The translations under genes were made by a program, and so were the position numbers. From contig NRSV01000021.1 of assembly GCA_002286855.1 (NCBI GenBank), positions 361,504 to 425,503 of the forward strand: a DNA stretch of 64,000 nt, given 5' to 3'. Source of the DNA: Bipolaris cookei. Lineage: Eukaryota > Ascomycota > Dothideomycetes > Pleosporales > Pleosporaceae. The notes below the pieces were generated by a model. The model had not been told where the DNA came from. It saw only the letters and a list, made by a program, of their open reading frames with translations, and made no database searches. Positions within the stretch are counted from its first letter, which is position 1, and each line of letters opens with the position of its first letter. This document shows positions 13,301-24,433 of this stretch, piece by piece.

Positions 13301-16300
13301 GTAACGGTGAGCCCACCTGACGCCTGGCTAGGACGACGATTCTGGAAATCTTCCAGCTTGCCTAGTTCCTCGTAACTTGGAGTGGCCTTCAAGCCTGGTG
13401 CATTTGTAGACCCATCTGTTTGGGCCTGCTCACCATTGGTTACTTGAGGAGGCGCCGCACCTGGCTTGGGGAACGCATCGAGGACGTTTGACGATACATT
13501 GAGTGTCTCCAGCCGACGTGCGTACCAAAGCTCCTGAGGAAGTACGCTGAGATTGTTCTCACGCACATCCAGATAACGGAGTTCGACAAGCCGCCCAATC
13601 TCTGCAGGTAAGACATCGAGCGAATTTCGAGCAATACTTAAATGCTCTAATCTGTATAGCTTTCCGATGTTTTTTGATATAGATGTGAAGTGATTCTTGT
13701 CGAGAATCAGCTTGGTAAGACCTGTGAGTTTGGAGAAGAGATCGTCGGGTAGCTGAGCTAGTTTTGCAGATGCAAGGTTGAGTACGGATAAAGACGGCGT
13801 TGGTTGTGTGAGGCCAAACCGTGTCACGGGGTTGTGATTCATATGAAGCACTCGAATCTTGGGGAAATAGCCCTCGAAGGCCGAGATTGAGTTGTGACCT
13901 ATCATGAGGTATTCCAACCGCGGCAGTTGGGACATGACATCCATGCTGTCAAGCGCATTGAATCGCAGGTCAATTTCTCGAAGGTTGACCAGATTGCTAA
14001 GTCCTGGCGGAAAACTGCCAGTCAGCTTGTTATTCGTCGCCCAGAGTCTCTCCAGACAGGTCAATTGACCTATCTTGGGCAGGCTGGAGATTGAGTTGAA
14101 GCTGATATCGAGGTCGACGAGTGTGCGTACTTCACACAAAAAGTCGGGGAACTCGTTCAATGAGTTGGAACTCAAGTTCAAACTGCGAAGTGCACGGTAT
14201 TGTCCGAAGTAGGGCGGTAGTCGAGTTAGCCAGTTGTTGGAGAGTCGAAGACCTTGCAAGTTTTGCAGCTTGTACAGCTCAGCTCGGTCGAGTGACTGCA
14301 GCCGGTTGTTCGAGATATCCAACATGGTCAAGCGGCTGGCAAGGCTAAGACTAGGAGGTAGTCGTCTGGCATCATTGCTGGTGTACTTGATCTCTCTCAG
14401 GTTGGTGCAAGCAAGTATAAAGTCTCTGGGGACATCTAATGATAGGTTACGGGAAAGATTGAGTGATATTATCTCGGTCGCCTTCTGGTACAAGGTGATA
14501 GGAATGGTAATCAAATTACGGCCTTGAAGGTCAACGTGAGTGAACTTTTGCATCTTGCTGAAGCCGGGGTCCCGTTCCAGACTCGAGTATCCGCTCATCT
14601 TGGCAGGAAGGAAAGTGAATCTGCAAAGATAACTATTGTCCTCTCGGCCAACGTCTTCTAGACGATCCTTATCCGTGTATCCAGCTAGCTCCAGGAGCCG
14701 CTTCTGGATGAGTAGCGGGCGTTCATTACTGTCTAGCTGTCGCGAAGTGTCGTGCTTACGCATCACGATGTGGTAATTGTCCAGTTCGTCTTGTAATACC
14801 GTCTTTTTCCCTAGGATTTGAATAATCTCTTGCACAGTAGTGTTGAGGGTGGCCGACAGCGTTGCAAAGGTTGAGTCAACTCTGAAAATGCGCAAACAGT
14901 ACGTCTTGTTGTCGTGCTCTTCTTTCGAGGGCGTGGGAATGTCTTCAACGTCGGCCGGCTTCTCCACCTCATCCTTTGTACGCTTCACAGCCCAGGAATC
15001 GGGTGCGTCCCAAGCCGCTGTACCATCATCCTCGGGCGGGATGGCAATGTCTTCACGAAGGGTAGGCTGTTTTTGTAATTCCCCAACAGGCGGTGTCATG
15101 GGCGGTGGCTGCTGTAGGTTGACGATACCCTCCATATCGTCGAGATTCCGGTCCAAGAAGAAGACGGCATCATTACCTGCTGTGCTAGCTATGTTCTCGT
15201 TGGGGTCCCGGCCGGTTGGTTCAATCATGGGCGCGCGCTTCTCTTTCCTAAAAGTAGGCAACCGGTGGTGAGGGGCCCTACCCCTCTGCTCCTTAGCCAG
15301 CGACTTGTCATCAGCGACACCGCTGGTGGCTGGGCGCTTGGCCATGTTCGCTTGTGGAGGGGGTTCTGGTCTGGTAAGTCGAGCGGGGGCAATGGACGGG
15401 TTCAAGGAAGTGGCCGAGGCAGTCCCAGAAGATGTAAGGTTCCTAAGACTTTCTGACTGGACGCTGCGATCTGATTTGTCCTTGCCCCGCAATCGTGCAA
15501 AAAATCCATGGGCTGGCTTGCTGGCACTGGGTGATCGTTGTGCCATCTTCTCATCCCGAGTCATGTCTGAGTATGAGCTTGGGGTGGGGCTTGATGGGCG
15601 GCCCAGGAGACTCGACTTGGAAGCAAAGGCTGAGCTGAGGGCCGAGGGCTGGTTCGTACGAGCACTGTATGTTGCTTCTTCGCGGCTGGTGGTGGGCCGC
15701 AGAGCATAAGACTGGCTGTTGTCAGCTCGTCCATCTGGGAACTTGTTCTCTTCCTTGCTGCCTTTGTGTCGATGACTGGTGGTTCCCGGTAGCCTTACGT
15801 GGAGTTTGTGATGTGATCGGCCAGACTTTGCTGAATGCTGTTCAGATGAACGACGCCCCCCGCTCTCAGGCAAAGCAGCCATGTCCTGTTAGGAGTTAGC
15901 GATGCAACGGCTAGGGCCGGCGCGAGGTGACATGGAGTATGTGAAGGAGCGAGGGAGCAAAAGTTATGGTGAAAAGGCAGGGCGTCTTTGCTTTGACACT
16001 GGTTTCCGCAAGCTGATGTTGAGACTCACCTTTGGGTCTTGAAACTCCCATGGGGTGACTTCTGAGGACGCCTGCGGTGTGCGCGGGCGCGAACTCGTAG
16101 GCGACGTGGGTCGGGAGTGGTGGCCACTGCCTATGGTGTTGTTGAGGGAGTTGCCGCGATTGCGCTGTCCACGGATGGATTGCGAGTCGGCTGCATATGG
16201 CATGTTCAAACTGGTATCCGAGTTCTGGCGACCATCAGCAGGAAAGTCCTCGCCAAACACGTTTTGGAGTCTTTTGTGGAATCCTCGGCCAATGCTCGAC

Positions 16301-17025
16301 TTGGACCCGGTGCTACTGACAGTGGTGGCGCTGGCTACGGAGGGCCGTCGGTCGTCCTTGAAGGGAAAGCCCATACTATCCTCGCGACTGCCGGTGCCTG
16401 GGCGGAAGCCGGGCGAGGACTGCGAAACATCTTCGTTGGAATCATTGAAGAAGCTGCTCCAGACGCTGTTGGCCATGCTGTTGCCGTTGGAGGCAGAGGA
16501 CCAGGGCGTGGCTTGGGAAGTGGCGCTCGTAGCCGTGGGAGGGTTTCGCGATATGGCGGGCACTCTTCCCCCAGAGGTCTCTAGCACAGCCAGCTGTTTC
16601 CGATGCTCTCCGAAAGGGCTCATGGCCGCGCCGTCCCTATGGGAAGGCTTCCATGGGCGATGCGAGGGGTCTTTGGGCGGCGGGGCTGGAGGGACGGTGC
16701 CGGGCGATATCTCGCTTTCCTTCTCAGCGCTAGACGAGGACGTAAGCAATGGGGCCGGCACAGAAGTGTGGATGCCGGCTGGGCAGTGAGACGGGGAAGG
16801 ATGAGAGTCATGGCTGGGAAGGGAGACGGGCGGGCGTGTGTATGTGTATTGCATCAGCAGGAATACGTACTTGGAATTGAGTGTTTTGTCCGTCTTGACC
16901 GTCACGGGGGTGCCCCTCAGCGAACCCGCGCGTCCATAGGGCCGTATTGTGTCGCCGGAGCGCGAACTCCATGAGCTCTCCACCGAAGCATGACGGCCGA
17001 CCGTCTCATTCCTCGTCATGGTCAC
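10323..17025 (-). CDS. Adenylate cyclase (RA-LRR-PP2C-cyclase)
   Basis: Four exons, complement(join(10323..10490,10546..15885,16030..16813,16871..17025)), introns 55, 144 and 57 bp, 2148 aa. It makes cAMP from ATP, is the classic Ras-activated fungal cyclase, and drives PKA signalling in growth and virulence. Domains: Ser/Pro-rich N-terminus (1-640), Ras-association domain (about 645-745, from YCLRIFRVDS), a long leucine-rich-repeat array (about 760-1408) split by a Ser/Thr-rich insert (about 1125-1214), a PP2C-like domain (about 1430-1710), then the class III catalytic core (about 1761-1918) with VFTDIKNSTILWE and EVKTEGDAFMVAF. The last exon (56 codons) follows a GTAAGT donor at 10545; it reads on in phase to TGA and includes MGDIFAELEAKLQRLEEF, a short coiled coil resembling the CAP-binding end of yeast Cyr1. 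Stopping at the unspliced stop would lose it. Confidence 0.95.
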
Positions 17026-18978
17026 GGCGGGATGTGTAGCAGTATATGTGTCGCGCCAGGCCCGCGCAGATGCGGCGACGGTAGGCGGGTTGGGTGGCTG
17101 CTTGCGCAGAGGTGCCTAGGACGGCTGCTTCATCGAGGCGGGACAGCAGCTTGAGGTGTGCACATGGGCGGCGGCGGCAGAGACAGAGGCGGAGACGCAG
17201 GCGAGCCGGGGTAGGGTAGGGCAGGGCAGGGCAGGGTGAGGCGAGGCGAGGCGAGGCGAGGCAAAGAGCACGACCAGCAGCGGTCAAGGGCCCAGCGGAC
17301 AATGGGGGGTTGGGCGGGCGATGGATGCGCGGTGGAGGGCGTGGGAGTGGGAGCGGGGGTGGGAGTGGGAGTGGGTGGGAGAGCGGGAGTGAGCGTGCGT
17401 ATGTATGCAAGTATGTATGTGTGTGTGTGTGCGGTACGTGGGAGGGGGCAGCAAGGGGATAGGAAGGGCAGAAGAGAGAGCAGCAGTTGGGGTTGGGGAA
17501 GAGTCGCGCTTCAATGCGATAGCGGGCGCAGACGTTCAGGCGGTGCGTTAGATGGGATTGCGGAAGTCTCCAGCGGAGTGTTTCTCTATCTTCGTTCTGT
17601 CTCTCTGTGCCACTCGCCGTGTCTATGTCCCTGCGTGGGCTGGTGGTGGATGATGGGGCAATGGGCAGCGGGTAGCGGGCAGTAGGCATAGGCCTTCGGC
17701 TCGGCATGGGCATTCGGCTCGGCATGGGCATGGGCGCGGCCTCCACTCTGTATGGAGAGCGACATATTCACCTGTTCTCGAGCAGCATTGCGCCACCTGC
17801 ACGCCCTCGTCCACTGCCCTACCCTCCCCTCCCCTCCCACCCTACCCACAGCCAAAGACACTACGGCACCCTACCGAGCTGCCCGTCCAAGCAGTCCACC
17901 CCCGGCCTGGAACACCGGCCATCTTTTGCGGACGCGGGACTTTGCCCCCATCCAGCAGCCCACCTGGAGGGACCTGACTTGTGCATGGCTCCATGGGTGG
18001 AGGGTCAGGTGAATGATTTGATGCGTCCCCTACGCCTAAACAACCACTGTGTGTTAGCTGTCGCACTGCTGCTCTGCTGCTCCGTGGCACTGTGGCGCTG
18101 TCGCACGTCTCCCCGCTTTTGCAGCGACGTCTGTTCGAGCATCTCATGCTGCAAGATGTCGCTTGAACACAGCCATGCTATCACTATGCTGCCCTCGGCC
18201 TCCACCACAAGGCTCCACGGTTGCACTTACTCTACTAGCTCCTCCTGCATTGCTCTCGCCACTTCACTTTCGATAGTCGGAGCAATAAGCAAAAGCAAAA
18301 TCAAAACGCACCCTCTGACGCCCGCTGCCCACCAGCCTGCCCACAACAAAGCTCGCGCATATTCTCCGACGTTGCACGTCTGCCCTAGTCGCAGCACCAC
18401 CTCTTGCTACCTTCCAACCACGGCCGACCACCCAGTCCCACCGTTTCACCACGCCCCCCCCAACGAACGCCTGAATCCTACTGCCAATGGCAATAACATT
18501 TCATCTTCATCCACCAACATACCCCCCCTGACTCATCACAGCACCACCCACTTGTACATACATACGTAGTATGTACTTACATCTATGATCAAATGCTGAC
18601 AACAACCAACCATTAACCCTCCATGCCCCTACCCCCACATCTTCAAACCTTCTTCTAACTAACACACAGTAGTGGTACAATATCGTCTGCGCCATTGCCC
18701 TGATTAATATTTACACTTTGATACTTCAACACCCATGCTTTTTCCACCTGACGTCGACGCATATCTCACCAGCTCATCCCTCCTGCTGTACTAGTAATAT
18801 CATTCTACAAGACGCCATCCCATATTAAAGAAAATACCCTATGCGCTTAGCCAAAAAAAACTACACCAATACCCGTCCCTGACAAACTAGCCCCTCCTTT
18901 GTCTCACAAACATCGTCATCGCTCCCTCTCTCTGAGAAGGCTGCATGTGCATCGGGCCCCGTCAATCTGCCCCTTGTC
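17026..18978. other. Upstream region of adenylate cyclase and 3' flank of NAF1
   Basis: Probably the promoter and long leader of adenylate cyclase (minus) followed by the 3' UTR of NAF1. It is dominated by biased sequence: G-runs (17208-17236), a GGCGA array (17239-17262), GGGAGT-like repeats (17342-17389), a GT run (about 17418-17431) and repeated GGCATGGGC units (17703-17740). Long open frames here are by-products of these repeats. No gene supported. Confidence 0.55.
17208..17262 (+). repeat. G-run array with adjoining GGCGA pentamer repeat
   Basis: Six runs of three or four G separated by two-base TA or CA spacers (17208-17236), followed by about five copies of GGCGA. The spacing satisfies the usual G-quadruplex rule (four G3 runs, loops up to 7). 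It lies about 200 bp upstream of the adenylate cyclase ATG, with the G-rich strand being the template strand of that gene. Any role is inference. Confidence 0.7.
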
Positions 18979-19504
18979 CTACTGGGGCGCCCCTCCACCT
19001 TGGAGAGCTCGCAATATATCCTGAAGTGACTGCGCGCTAGCCTGCCCGTTGCCCGGCTGCTGGGCATTCATACCCGGTGCCTGGCTCTGCCCATATGCTT
19101 GATAAGGATACGAGTATTGCGCTTGAGCAGGCGGTTGTGGCGGTGGCGGTGCGGGGGCCTGCGCTGCCAGTTGAGGCTGCGGTGGTTGTTGCCCGCTCAT
19201 CGCACCCACAACCTGGAACCACTGTGCCCACGCCGCCCAATTGGCCGCCTGGTTCTGCTGTGGTTGTGCTTGTGGCTGAGCCGGTACCGGAGGTTGCGGG
19301 GTATAAGATGGTTGAGGAATGTATGATGCAGCCACTGCTGGTGGAGGAGGCGGCGGGGCTGAAGCATATGGTATCGCAGGTTGTGATGGGCCCGAAAACG
19401 GTACTGGCCAACTCGCATTGCTGTTGCTTGTATAAGCATTAGAGTTCGAAGGACCAGAAGGTGCTGGAGAAGCATTCTGTTGTCGCTGTTTTTGGGATTG
19501 TTGC

Positions 19505-19536
<32 letters not shown>

Positions 19537-21534
19537 CTGTTGGCGTTCTCGCTCCCTCTTCTCACGTTGTCGCTGCTTGCGGTTTTTGTTCTTGCCGCCA
19601 CCTCCAGAGGGGGACTGCTGCGAAGGGGTTTGCTGAGGGTACGACTGATTACGGTCCTGTTGTTGGCGTGCCGGGGATGCAGAGGTAGCAGATCGGTTGT
19701 CTTGGTAGGGCCCATTCCTCTGCTGCTGGTTGTTCTGTTGAAACTGCTCCTGTTGCTTGCCGCGGTCAGACTGGTTTTTGCCGGTGCGTCCGCCCTTTTC
19801 ACCCCCTCCTTTGTCGCCTCTATTGTTGCCCTGAGCCCCACGGTCGCCCCGTTGTCCTACACGATCACCACGGCCTCCTCCAAAATCACCACGTCCGCCG
19901 TTGCTGCCGCCGTATCCTCCTCGGTCGCCACGAGCACCACCGAAGTCACCGCGTCCGCCAGCGCCTCCCCGGCCACGAAATCCGCGACCTCGATCGCCCC
20001 ATGGACCCCTGCCGCGACCCATGCCTCTTCGCACATGGCTACGATCTTCAAGCGGCGCACCCTGACCAACAATTTGTTCAAAGTGGTCCGGTCGGGCAAG
20101 TGGTTTGTACATCCCTAAATCCTCATCTTCATCATCGCTGTATTTAAGCCCACCACCTTGATACTCCATGGGTCGGTAGATAGGCGGTGCTGGAGCATCG
20201 ACATGTAGTCTCGGGCCAGTGGGTATGTTCATAGGAGCCTGTTCCTCGTTTGTATCCGCTCTGGCTCGCTTCTTGGCTTTCTGCTCGCGCTTGTATTCAG
20301 CCTCCTTCTCGTCGTCCGAAAACTCGACTTCGTTGGTCTCTTCGTCGTGGAGGTTTGATGCATCGGTATGCTTCTGCCGGCGGATGGGCTCAGTTTCGGT
20401 GAAGGTTGAGTGCTCGTCAATATAGTAAATGGGTGTGTCCTTCTCGATACCTAGAGTCGCAAGTTCAGCTGCGTCATTAAAGCCAAATGAATAGCGAGGC
20501 TCCTCAACACGGCCAATCTGCTCAGACACCTTGCCGACAACAGTGCGGTTCTGCAGACAGAGCGCCGAGCCAGATTCAAGCACTTGCTCGTCTCCGGACA
20601 TCTTGGCCTTCACAACCACTAGATTTCCAACAATTGATTCAACCTTGCCGAGTTCTGTGATTTTGGTGTCTTCTGTAACAGTGATGTCGGGCTTCTCGAA
20701 TTTCTCATCCATCTCATTGAGCGTCTTGACCTTTACTGGGCCCGAGGCGCCTGCATCGTCTGCGACTTCAGCCATAAGGAGGCGCACCTGTTCCTCGGGA
20801 TCCAGCAGCTCGCCCTCATCTGAGCTGTCATCAGAGCTCGAGTCGGAGGAGGAGTCTGAATCCGAATCTGAGGCGTCCGAGTCCAGCTGCCATTCAGCAT
20901 TCTGGTCGCCCCTGTTTTCTTCAGCCGCGCGCAAGAATTCGGCCTTGCTGTCGAATGCAGCGCCTTCAGGTGAAGCATCTTCAGTCTCGTTTTGCTGGTC
21001 TATGGCCGCAGTAAGTGCCGCGTCGAGCTCGCCGTCGGTGTCGGCGGCGGGGGTATCTGCTGCAGCGGCAGCATCTTGGGTAGACGTCAAGTTTGCATCA
21101 GGCAGCTCAGAGGGCGACGGTATGCCTTGCTGTGGAGCATCATGCTGGACCTGCGCGTTCGCGTTGGCATCATTGTAGAAGGCCTCCCCATCCGAAAACT
21201 CGCCGTCTTCTGGCTCATCTTGGTCTGCCGCGCCGTCGTGTGGCTGTGGCTGCGGCTGCGCAACCGGGGCCTCGCTCGTAGAGCCGAGTCCTGGAAGGTG
21301 AAAGGCTGGCGCGGGTGCAACCGCTGCAAACGACGACGCTGTCGTCCCGTCCACAGCGGTAGGCAGCGCAGAAGGTTTGACTGGCGTAGTGTCGTAAAAA
21401 TCGTCGTCCATGTCATCGACAGGCGATCCAGGCGCGTCCAGCGCAGATGCAGAGGATGCTGATGTGCCATACTGTGTGGGAGCGTCCGCCTCCAACCGCG
21501 CCCTTTTGGCCGGCGGTTCCAGAGAGTCGGACAT
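18979..21534 (-). CDS. NAF1: H/ACA snoRNP assembly factor NAF1
   Basis: Single exon, 851 aa. Naf1 binds Cbf5/dyskerin and loads H/ACA RNAs during ribonucleoprotein assembly in the nucleus, and is later replaced by Gar1. Seen: an acidic N-terminus with a Ser/Asp run before the core; the Gar1/Naf1 beta-barrel at about residues 280-400 (ITELGKVESIVGNLVVVKAK, then RTVVGKVSEQIGRVEEPRYS and TPIYYIDEHSTF); an acidic/basic NEVEFSDDEKEAEYKREQKA stretch; an RGG/GRG-rich tract (about 498-578); and a glutamine run at about 661-678 coded by mixed CAG/CAA inside a basic KREREREQ context. The C-terminus is Pro/Gln/Ala-rich. Fungal Naf1 proteins vary in length because of these disordered parts. It is divergent from ALG9. 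Confidence 0.92.
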
Positions 21535-21840
21535 GTTCGAGTGTCTCTCTCTCTGCAGTCTTCTCTGAAGCGCGTGTGATTACTGCGGTATATCAACTGC
21601 GTTGTCTGCACCCGTTTGCTTTTATTGCGTGCGGTGATTGTTCTGGGACAGGAGAGCGGATCTAGGGAGAACGTCGCCTTTTTCCATGCGCGCTAGTATG
21701 CTTGGCGGGCAGGCACGACCTCAGCCCTATGACGCGGGTGAAAGCGGAACGGGCGATCTCGTTCATGCACCGCCCTGGACGTCTTGCCGTTATTGTTGCT
21801 CAGAGTCGACGGAGACAGTTGCTGCCATTGCCTCACCGCC
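21535..21840. promoter_or_regulatory. Shared bidirectional promoter, NAF1 / ALG9
   Basis: 306 bp between the two ATGs (21534 minus, 21841 plus). It contains CT/AG-rich stretches next to the NAF1 start (ctctctctct at about 21544-21556). No TATA box stands out. Confidence 0.6.
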
Positions 21841-23851
21841 ATGTCTGCCACACGCCCCAAGGCGGCGCCTCTACATGCGGCCAGGTACGTCCAAACACCA
21901 CGGCTCAGGGGGGCACCCATTCCTGCTGACATGCATCCACTGACCTACCCACAAGGCCCCCTTCACTCACTGCTTTCGGCGCGTTCTGCATCTTTGCTGT
22001 GGCCAATCTAGCCGCTGCCGCCTTCTCGCCCATTCAGGACTGCGACGAGGTCTTCAATTACTGGGAACCTAGCCATTACCTCAATCATGGCTATGGTCTC
22101 CAAACGTGGGAGTACTCTCCGGAGTATGCCATCCGAAGCTGGACTTACACCGCTATCCATTCACTCATCATTTGGGCCGGTATGTGGCCTTTGCAATTCC
22201 TTGGCATTCAAGAATCAAAGGTTATCGAGTTCTACTTCCTACGTGTTGTCCTGGCCCTCTTCTGCGCTCTATGCCAGACTCATATGTATTCCGCTATACG
22301 GAAAACATTCCAGGAGCGCATAGCCATCTTCTTCATGATCATCATGACCATTAGCCCGGGCATGTATCATGCTGTTCCTGCATATCTCCCGTCCAGTTTT
22401 GCCATGTACTTTGCCATGCTTGGTTTCGCGTCTTTCATGGACTGGTATGGCGGCTCGATCAAGACTGCTCGTGGAATCGCGTGGTTTGCTATTGGCAGCG
22501 CTATTGGATGGCCCTTTGCAGGCGCCCTTGCCTTACCGTTCATCCTCGAAGATGTCATTGTGAGCTTCGTTGCAAGCACAATCTTGCAAAGTTTGCAACG
22601 TTTAGTATTCCAAGGCGGATTAAGTGCCTTGGCCATTCTCGCCTTACAAGCAGGCATCGACTCATTCTTCTACAGAGAACCAGTATGTGTACCGTTGAAC
22701 ATTGTCCTGTACAACGTCTTCAGTGGCGGCAGCAGAGGCCCTGGCATTTACGGAGTGGAGCCATGGCATTTCTACGTACGTAACTTGGCCTTGAACTTCA
22801 ACATTTGGTTTTTCCTTGCTCTGGCTGCCCTGCCATTGCTTCTTATCCAGTACCTTGTGTTCGAGAAATCTGTCTCTCAGCATACACTGAGGCGATCTGT
22901 GGTTTTTGTCAGTCCGTTCTATCTATGGCTGGCGATATTCACTGTCCAGCCTCACAAAGAGGAACGATTCATGTACCCAGCTTATCCGGCACTAGCCTGG
23001 AATGCTGCACTATCGTTGCACATATTCCTGGCCAACTTTGGCTCCATGGATCCACGACATCTAGTCAGTCGTATTCCTCCCATGGTGAAGCTTACGATCG
23101 TTTGTATCCCACTGCTTCTGTCGTTCAACGTGGGCATGCTCCGCACCATTGGTATGTTGCATCGATTCTTCGACTTCTCATCAACAGCAGACAGTCTGGT
23201 TGTTACTTATGGGGTGGCGTTAACCATATCTTGATACATTACTAATTAATTTCCTAATCAGGTCACATCACGGCTTATTCAGCGCCACTGAATGTCTACA
23301 AACCACTGTTTGACCCCAAGTTTGTCCGCATCGAAGGCATGCCAGAAGACATGGTATGCTTGGGTAAGGAGTGGTACCGCTTTCCCTCCTCGTTCAATTT
23401 ACCATCAGGTGTTCGTGCCAAGTTCATCAAAAGCGAGTTTTCCGGACTCCTACCTGGTGAGTTCAGTGAGGGCGAAATGGGATCAGAATTATTCCCCGGT
23501 ACATGGATGATACCAATGGGGATGAACGATGAAAACCGTGAAGATCCTGGGAAATATGTGAGTGGTACATGAACTTCCATCCCAATGGACCTACTAACCT
23601 TAACGTAGATTGATATTCAACACTGCGACTTCCTGGTTGACTCACGGTTTCCCGGAATGCCACCAACAAAGCTTGAGCCCGACTATATCTCCGACACGGA
23701 GCAATGGGAAACTCTGAAATGCCTCCCGTTTCTTGATGCAAGCGAGACAAGTTTTGTCAGTCGCACGCTCTGGATTCCGGATCTGCCCTTCATACCCGCA
23801 AAATTCCAGCGCAAATGGGGCGAATACTGTCTGTTACGACGCAAGAAATAG
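21841..23851 (+). CDS. ALG9: Alpha-1,2-mannosyltransferase ALG9
   Basis: Four exons, join(21841..21884,21956..23151,23262..23557,23609..23851), 592 aa; all junctions in phase. ALG9 is a multi-span ER enzyme of glycosyltransferase family 22 that adds alpha-1,2-mannose from dolichol-P-mannose to the lumenal lipid-linked oligosaccharide before transfer by oligosaccharyltransferase. Seen: the family signature DCDEVFNYWEPSHYL at about residues 41-55, with the acidic pair thought to be catalytic, many hydrophobic helices (about 90-400), a VQPHKEERFMYPAYP-type loop and a C-terminal lumenal region ending KWGEYCLLRRKK. The first exon is only 44 nt (MSATRPKAAPLHAA...) and is easily missed; splicing it on gives the hydrophobic segment SLTAFGAFCIFAVANLAAAA before the signature. 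Length fits the family. Confidence 0.93.
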
Positions 23852-24433
23852 AGTCAACACAGTACGATTAAAGAGACAGCGATCTGGCTGTCGGGGAGAT
23901 TGCGGTATTACCAAGCCGCTGGACACTCTGAGGTTATATCCGAGCCAAGCTACTTAGGATACGGTAACGAGGGCGCGACATGGAACCTCTTACTAGCCGC
24001 GTGCGCAATGCTCGAATGCACACAAGGCATTGAATCTTGAGAGGCCTATCGTATGTTCCCAAGAGGTCTTGAGTTGCTATCGCGATGCATGCCTGCCCAT
24101 CACACTAAACCGAGCAGGGTATTACTTTCCCCGCCCCGCCATGTAGATAAACGGGTACTGACGACAGTGGTGTGGGCAACCCCACATTTTGACATGTCTT
24201 ATCTCAGCAGACCTGATATGTGCTGGCATCGAATCGGAACGTAAATAATAGAAAAAAGAAGTTGCATAGCATGCTGTGCATGACTATTTCGCCGTAATCT
24301 GTAGTGTGCTGTCTTTCTATTTTGCTTATTTGGACCGACTCGCCCTCTGATAGTTTCCAAGATCGATTGATATCTCATCTCTGATTCTAGCTGTTCATCT
24401 TGGAACTGGCTGCTCCACTCCCACACTTTCGTC
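23852..24433. other. Intergenic spacer
   Basis: 3' flank of ALG9 and promoter of the DUF3445-like gene. No coding or RNA gene signal seen. Confidence 0.6.

Noticed and set aside
17006..17746. 246-codon minus-strand frame overlapping the adenylate cyclase start
   Set aside because: Made of Pro/His/Leu runs from the G/C-rich repeats on the opposite strand; no domain.
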